From an uncultured Rhodobiaceae bacterium (GTDB taxonomy: Bacteria; Pseudomonadota; Alphaproteobacteria; RS24): a stretch of 9,713 bases of DNA. Position 1 is the first letter of the stretch. Each line of letters begins with the position of its first letter. Location: positions 1-9,713 of the forward strand of contig CAJWBV010000017.1 of assembly GCA_913020275.1 (NCBI GenBank), written 5' to 3'. A program made the position numbers and the translations under genes. Below the pieces are notes generated by a model that was given only the letters and a program-made list of their open reading frames with translations, made no database searches and was not told the origin of the DNA. This document shows, in pieces, positions 7,189 through 9,713 of the stretch.

Positions 7189-7863
7189 TTAACCGCCCAG
7201 ATGGTCAAGAATGCGTGCGAGTATGTCTTTCACATTGGGCGCATGATGGTCGATATGTTCGTCCCCCACCGGCCCGCCATAATCGGGCGTGTCGGGTTCG
7301 CGCAGTAAAACCGTGGTCATGCCGAGCGCGCGTGCCGGCGGCAGATTGCGGGCCATGTCTTCGAAAAACGCACTGCGTCCGGCTTCAATGCCAAACTGCG
7401 CGAGCATGTCCGGATAAATCTGCGCATTGGGTTTGGGCACATAATTTGCGCTGACAATGTCAAAAATATCGTGAAACAGATCACTGATGCCCAGCCGTGT
7501 GGCGACGCGGGTCGCGTGATCTTGCGTGCCGTTTGTGAAAATAAATTTGCGTCCGGGCAGGGCGTCAATCATGTCCCGCAAGGCGGGGTCGGGGGACAAC
7601 ACGCTGACATCAATATCGTGCACAAAATCAAGAAATGCATCGGGCGTCATATTGTGCCGGTTCATCAACCCGGCCAATGTGGTGCCGTAATCGCGCAAAT
7701 AATCTTTTTGCAGGCGATAGGCTTCCTCGCGCGACACCGACAGAGCGTCTTGAATGAACGCCGTCATGCGCTTGTCGACCTGGGCAAACAGATTGTGCTG
7801 GGCAGGATATAATGTGTTGTCGAGGTCAAAGACCCAAGCGTCAATGTCGGAAAATTTTTCCAT
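7189..7863 (-). CDS. HAD-family hydrolase, pyrimidine 5'-nucleotidase type
   Basis: A 224-aa cytosolic phosphatase of the haloacid dehalogenase superfamily; sequence style and context point to the pyrimidine 5'-nucleotidase subfamily, which removes phosphate from pyrimidine nucleoside monophosphates. Motif I is VFDLDNTLYP (nucleophile D13, acid/base D15). Motif II is T110 in FTNGTQ. The motif III lysine is K144 in NYVPKPNAQIY. Motif IV is E168-D169 in FFEDMARNL. The helical cap is inserted between motifs I and II (about residues 20-95). The substrate is inferred from family resemblance and not proven by the sequence. The gene starts 6 nt after the stop of the DUF1036 gene and has only a weak GGA upstream, so it is probably translated by coupling. 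I recall a similar gene between argB and dapD in other alphaproteobacteria. Confidence 0.88.
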   Translation of the reverse strand: MEKFSDIDAWVFDLDNTLYPAQHNLFAQVDKRMTAFIQDALSVSREEAYRLQKDYLRDYGTTLAGLMNRHNMTPDAFLDFVHDIDVSVLSPDPALRDMIDALPGRKFIFTNGTQDHATRVATRLGISDLFHDIFDIVSANYVPKPNAQIYPDMLAQFGIEAGRSAFFEDMARNLPPARALGMTTVLLREPDTPDYGGPVGDEHIDHHAPNVKDILARILDHLGG

Positions 7864-7869
7864 GCGTTG

Positions 7870-8922
7870 TCAGTCCAGATTAACGCGCCATTTGCGCGCC
7901 GTGCCGGTGTCGATACGGCGAAACTTGGCCGTATCCAGCCCGCGCGCCTGACAGTCTTCGCGATTATTGATTACAAAGCGGGTGGATTTGGTGCACATGG
8001 TGAAATCACCCTGCCACAAAACAGGCCGCCCGGCGCGCACGGCCTGGCGTCCGGTGTCGGTCACCGCTTCGGCATAGTAGAAATAATATTTGTCGTCGAG
8101 ATTGCTGTTGATGACTTGTGCGCAGTCCTTGGCATCAATGCGGTGCCAGCCGCGGCTTTCAAAACTGTCTTCGCGCACAATGCCGGTCGCCGCCCAAACG
8201 AGATAATCGGTTTTGTTGCACAAGATCAGCCCGCGCTCTTCGGATTGTTCGGCGGTGGTGTCGAGAAGTTTCTTCAGCAGGTCGGCATTGCTGGTATTGC
8301 CGCGTATTTGGTAACGCAGTTTGAACGCCGAAATTGCCTCGCGCGTGCGTACCCCACCAAACCCGTCAATCGTGCCGGTCTCATAGCCGATATCTCCCAG
8401 CAGGCGCTGAATGCCGGCCATCACTGCCAGCCGGCCGAAATTATCGTCTTCGGTGAAGGTGACGGTCGGGCGCGACGCATCCATGTCAACCGGCGCGAAA
8501 TTCGCCGAGACATATCCGCGCTTGCGGCATTCGCGGCGGCCCTCAATCGTGAAGCGGCGCCCGCGCGGGCCGATGCAAAACCGCTCACTGCCGTCAAACA
8601 CCAGCTTGTCGGCGCTGTGCGCCGTGTGCGATACGGCATGCACAAATGCACCCGCCCCGTCGGGAATATTTTTCAACGCCGTTTTGCAGGAACCGGGCAA
8701 AACCGACTGCCACCCTTCGGTTTTGCTTGCCAAGCCAAGCTGAAACGCGGTTGCAACGGAAAGCACATAGCTGGTTTCATTGCACAGCCGCAATTTGGCT
8801 TGCGCGGGCGCCGGTGTGAGCAAGGCAAGGCCCATTATCGCCGCTGCCAGACATGGCCCCACCCCAGAACTGGGTGCATATTGTGCCATCAAGCCAAATT
8901 TTCGGGCGATGCGAAATACCAC
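7870..8922 (-). CDS. Secreted protein with two DUF1036 domains and a central peptidoglycan-binding-like segment
   Basis: Function unknown. The 350-aa product begins with a likely signal peptide: basic residues R4, R7 and K8, a hydrophobic stretch about 24-37, and a cleavage site after APAQA (residue 42). The mature protein has three parts. The first DUF1036-like domain (about 44-145) carries C47, C79, C116 and C132. A middle segment (about 163-222) resembles the PG_binding_1 fold (IQRLLGDIGYETGTIDGFGG, then TREAISAF). A second DUF1036-like domain (about 232-338) carries C235, C267, C310 and C324. The two DUF1036 copies align with each other (LRLCNET/LILCNKT, GRRFTIEGRREC/STRFVINNREDC). Paired cysteines in a secreted protein suggest disulfides. 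The GTG start at 8922 is favoured because AGGA lies 6 nt upstream, overlapping the argB stop. The ATG at 8889 has no ribosome binding site and would remove the basic end of the signal peptide. It lies between argB (8-nt gap) and the HAD gene. Confidence 0.8.
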   Translation of the reverse strand: MVFRIARKFGLMAQYAPSSGVGPCLAAAIMGLALLTPAPAQAKLRLCNETSYVLSVATAFQLGLASKTEGWQSVLPGSCKTALKNIPDGAGAFVHAVSHTAHSADKLVFDGSERFCIGPRGRRFTIEGRRECRKRGYVSANFAPVDMDASRPTVTFTEDDNFGRLAVMAGIQRLLGDIGYETGTIDGFGGVRTREAISAFKLRYQIRGNTSNADLLKKLLDTTAEQSEERGLILCNKTDYLVWAATGIVREDSFESRGWHRIDAKDCAQVINSNLDDKYYFYYAEAVTDTGRQAVRAGRPVLWQGDFTMCTKSTRFVINNREDCQARGLDTAKFRRIDTGTARKWRVNLD

Positions 8923-8930
8923 CTGACGTC

Positions 8931-9713
8931 CTATTCGATTAATGTGCCGGCGCCCAGCTCGGTGAAAAGTTCGAGCAAAATGGCATGGGGGACGCGGCCA
9001 TCCAGTATGACGGTTGCATTCACGCCGTTTTTAACCGCGGCGGTGGCGGTTTCCAATTTCGGAATCATGCCGTCTTTTGCCGTGCCATTGCGGATCAGCG
9101 TGCGTGCGCGTGCCTGCGACAGGCGCGGAATAATTTTGCCCTTGGCATCCAGCACGCCTTTCACATCCGTCAGCATTAACAAACGCTCGGCCTTCAGCGC
9201 GCCGGCCAGCGCGCCCGCGGCAACATCGGCATTGACGTTTAGGGTCTGGCCTTTTTCCGAGGTGGCGATGGGGGCAATGACCGGAATAATGTCCGAGGCC
9301 AGCATGGTGTCGAGAATGTCCGTATTGATTTTCTTCGGCGTGCCGACAAAGCCCAGATTGACCGCTTTTTCGACATTTGACTGTGCGGCGCGTTTGCGGG
9401 CCCGCGTTTTGCTGGCAATGATCAGATCGCCATCTTTGCCCGACAATCCGACCGCGCGGCCTCCGGCTTGATTGAGCGCAGTGACAATCTGCTTGTTGAT
9501 CGCGCCTGCCAGAACCATTTCCACAACTTCGATAGTCTCGGCATCTGTCACCCGCAAGCCGCCGGAGAAACGGCTTTTGATATTTAGCCGTTCAAGCATG
9601 GATGCAATTTGTGGGCCGCCGCCATGCACAATAACCGGATTGACGCCGGATTGTTTGAGCAACACAACATCGTGCGCAAATTGGCTCGCCAGCTCCGCAT
9701 CGCCCATAGCATG
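8931..9713 (-). CDS. argB: Acetylglutamate kinase (N-terminus truncated by window)
   Basis: Phosphorylates N-acetyl-L-glutamate with ATP, the second step of arginine biosynthesis. The window keeps the last 260 residues of a protein normally about 295-300 long; the frame runs in phase to the window edge (HAMGDAEL), so the ATG at 9707 is internal and not the start. Family blocks: [10 protein letters not shown] (27-36) for acetylglutamate/phosphate binding; SGGLRVTD (50-57); [12 protein letters not shown] (159-170); LTDVKGVLD (181-189); GMIPKLETA (215-223); and [19 protein letters not shown] near the C-terminus. The presence of the arginine-binding C-terminal region is compatible with feedback inhibition, but I cannot tell from this whether the enzyme is arginine-sensitive. 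It is the most upstream gene seen of the argB-DUF1036-HAD-dapD-dapE block. Confidence 0.97.
   Translation of the reverse strand, partial: HAMGDAELASQFAHDVVLLKQSGVNPVIVHGGGPQIASMLERLNIKSRFSGGLRVTDAETIEVVEMVLAGAINKQIVTALNQAGGRAVGLSGKDGDLIIASKTRARKRAAQSNVEKAVNLGFVGTPKKINTDILDTMLASDIIPVIAPIATSEKGQTLNVNADVAAGALAGALKAERLLMLTDVKGVLDAKGKIIPRLSQARARTLIRNGTAKDGMIPKLETATAAVKNGVNATVILDGRVPHAILLELFTELGAGTLIE

Noticed and set aside
7867..9471. A 534-codon open frame on the plus strand across argB and the DUF1036 gene
   Set aside because: It is antisense to two well-supported genes. Over the DUF1036 gene its codons are exactly opposite the real ones, so it stays open simply because that gene avoids TTA, CTA and TCA codons. 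The translation is low in recognisable motifs and matches no family I know.

Overview
This window is a compact, almost fully coding stretch of a bacterial chromosome, most likely from an alphaproteobacterium. The lineage call rests on three things. DnaX carries a C-terminal domain of the alphaproteobacterial type after an Ala/Pro/Ser linker. ArgB, DapD, TruA and RmuC read as alphaproteobacterial versions. The gene order (def-fmt-truA facing dapE-dapD-HAD-argB) is one I recall from that class. Base composition is moderately GC-rich. I cannot place it to order or genus. No RNA genes, mobile elements, CRISPR arrays or phage genes are visible.

Layout. (1) 1-1646, plus strand: the 3' part of dnaX (cut by the window start), then recR only 3 nt downstream. 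The small ybaB/ebfC gene that usually separates them is missing. (2) 1671-2813, minus strand: rmuC, convergent with recR and divergent from def. (3) 2879-5145, plus strand: def, fmt and truA, with gaps of 8 and 3 nt. The 65-bp rmuC/def divergent gap has promoter-like elements placed so that both transcripts could be leaderless. (4) 9713-5133, minus strand: argB (5' end cut by the window end), a secreted protein with two DUF1036 domains, a HAD-family pyrimidine 5'-nucleotidase, dapD and dapE. The only sizeable gap in this block is 78 bp in front of dapD, which carries a plausible promoter. truA and dapE overlap tail to tail by 13 bp, and a hairpin plus U-tract inside this overlap looks like an intrinsic terminator for the dapE transcript.

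Functions. dnaX, recR and rmuC serve replication and recombinational repair. def and fmt form the N-formylmethionine cycle: Fmt formylates initiator Met-tRNA and Def removes the formyl group from new proteins. truA modifies the tRNA anticodon arm. argB, dapD and dapE are steps of arginine and lysine/diaminopimelate synthesis; diaminopimelate also feeds peptidoglycan. The least understood gene is the secreted double-DUF1036 protein with a central peptidoglycan-binding-like segment, set between argB and the HAD gene.

The longest non-coding stretch is 78 bp, so no gap over 300 bases needs explaining. I see no evidence for a new multi-gene system. The points worth a second look are the dapE/truA terminator overlap, the missing ybaB, the duplicated DUF1036 protein and the paired leaderless promoters.
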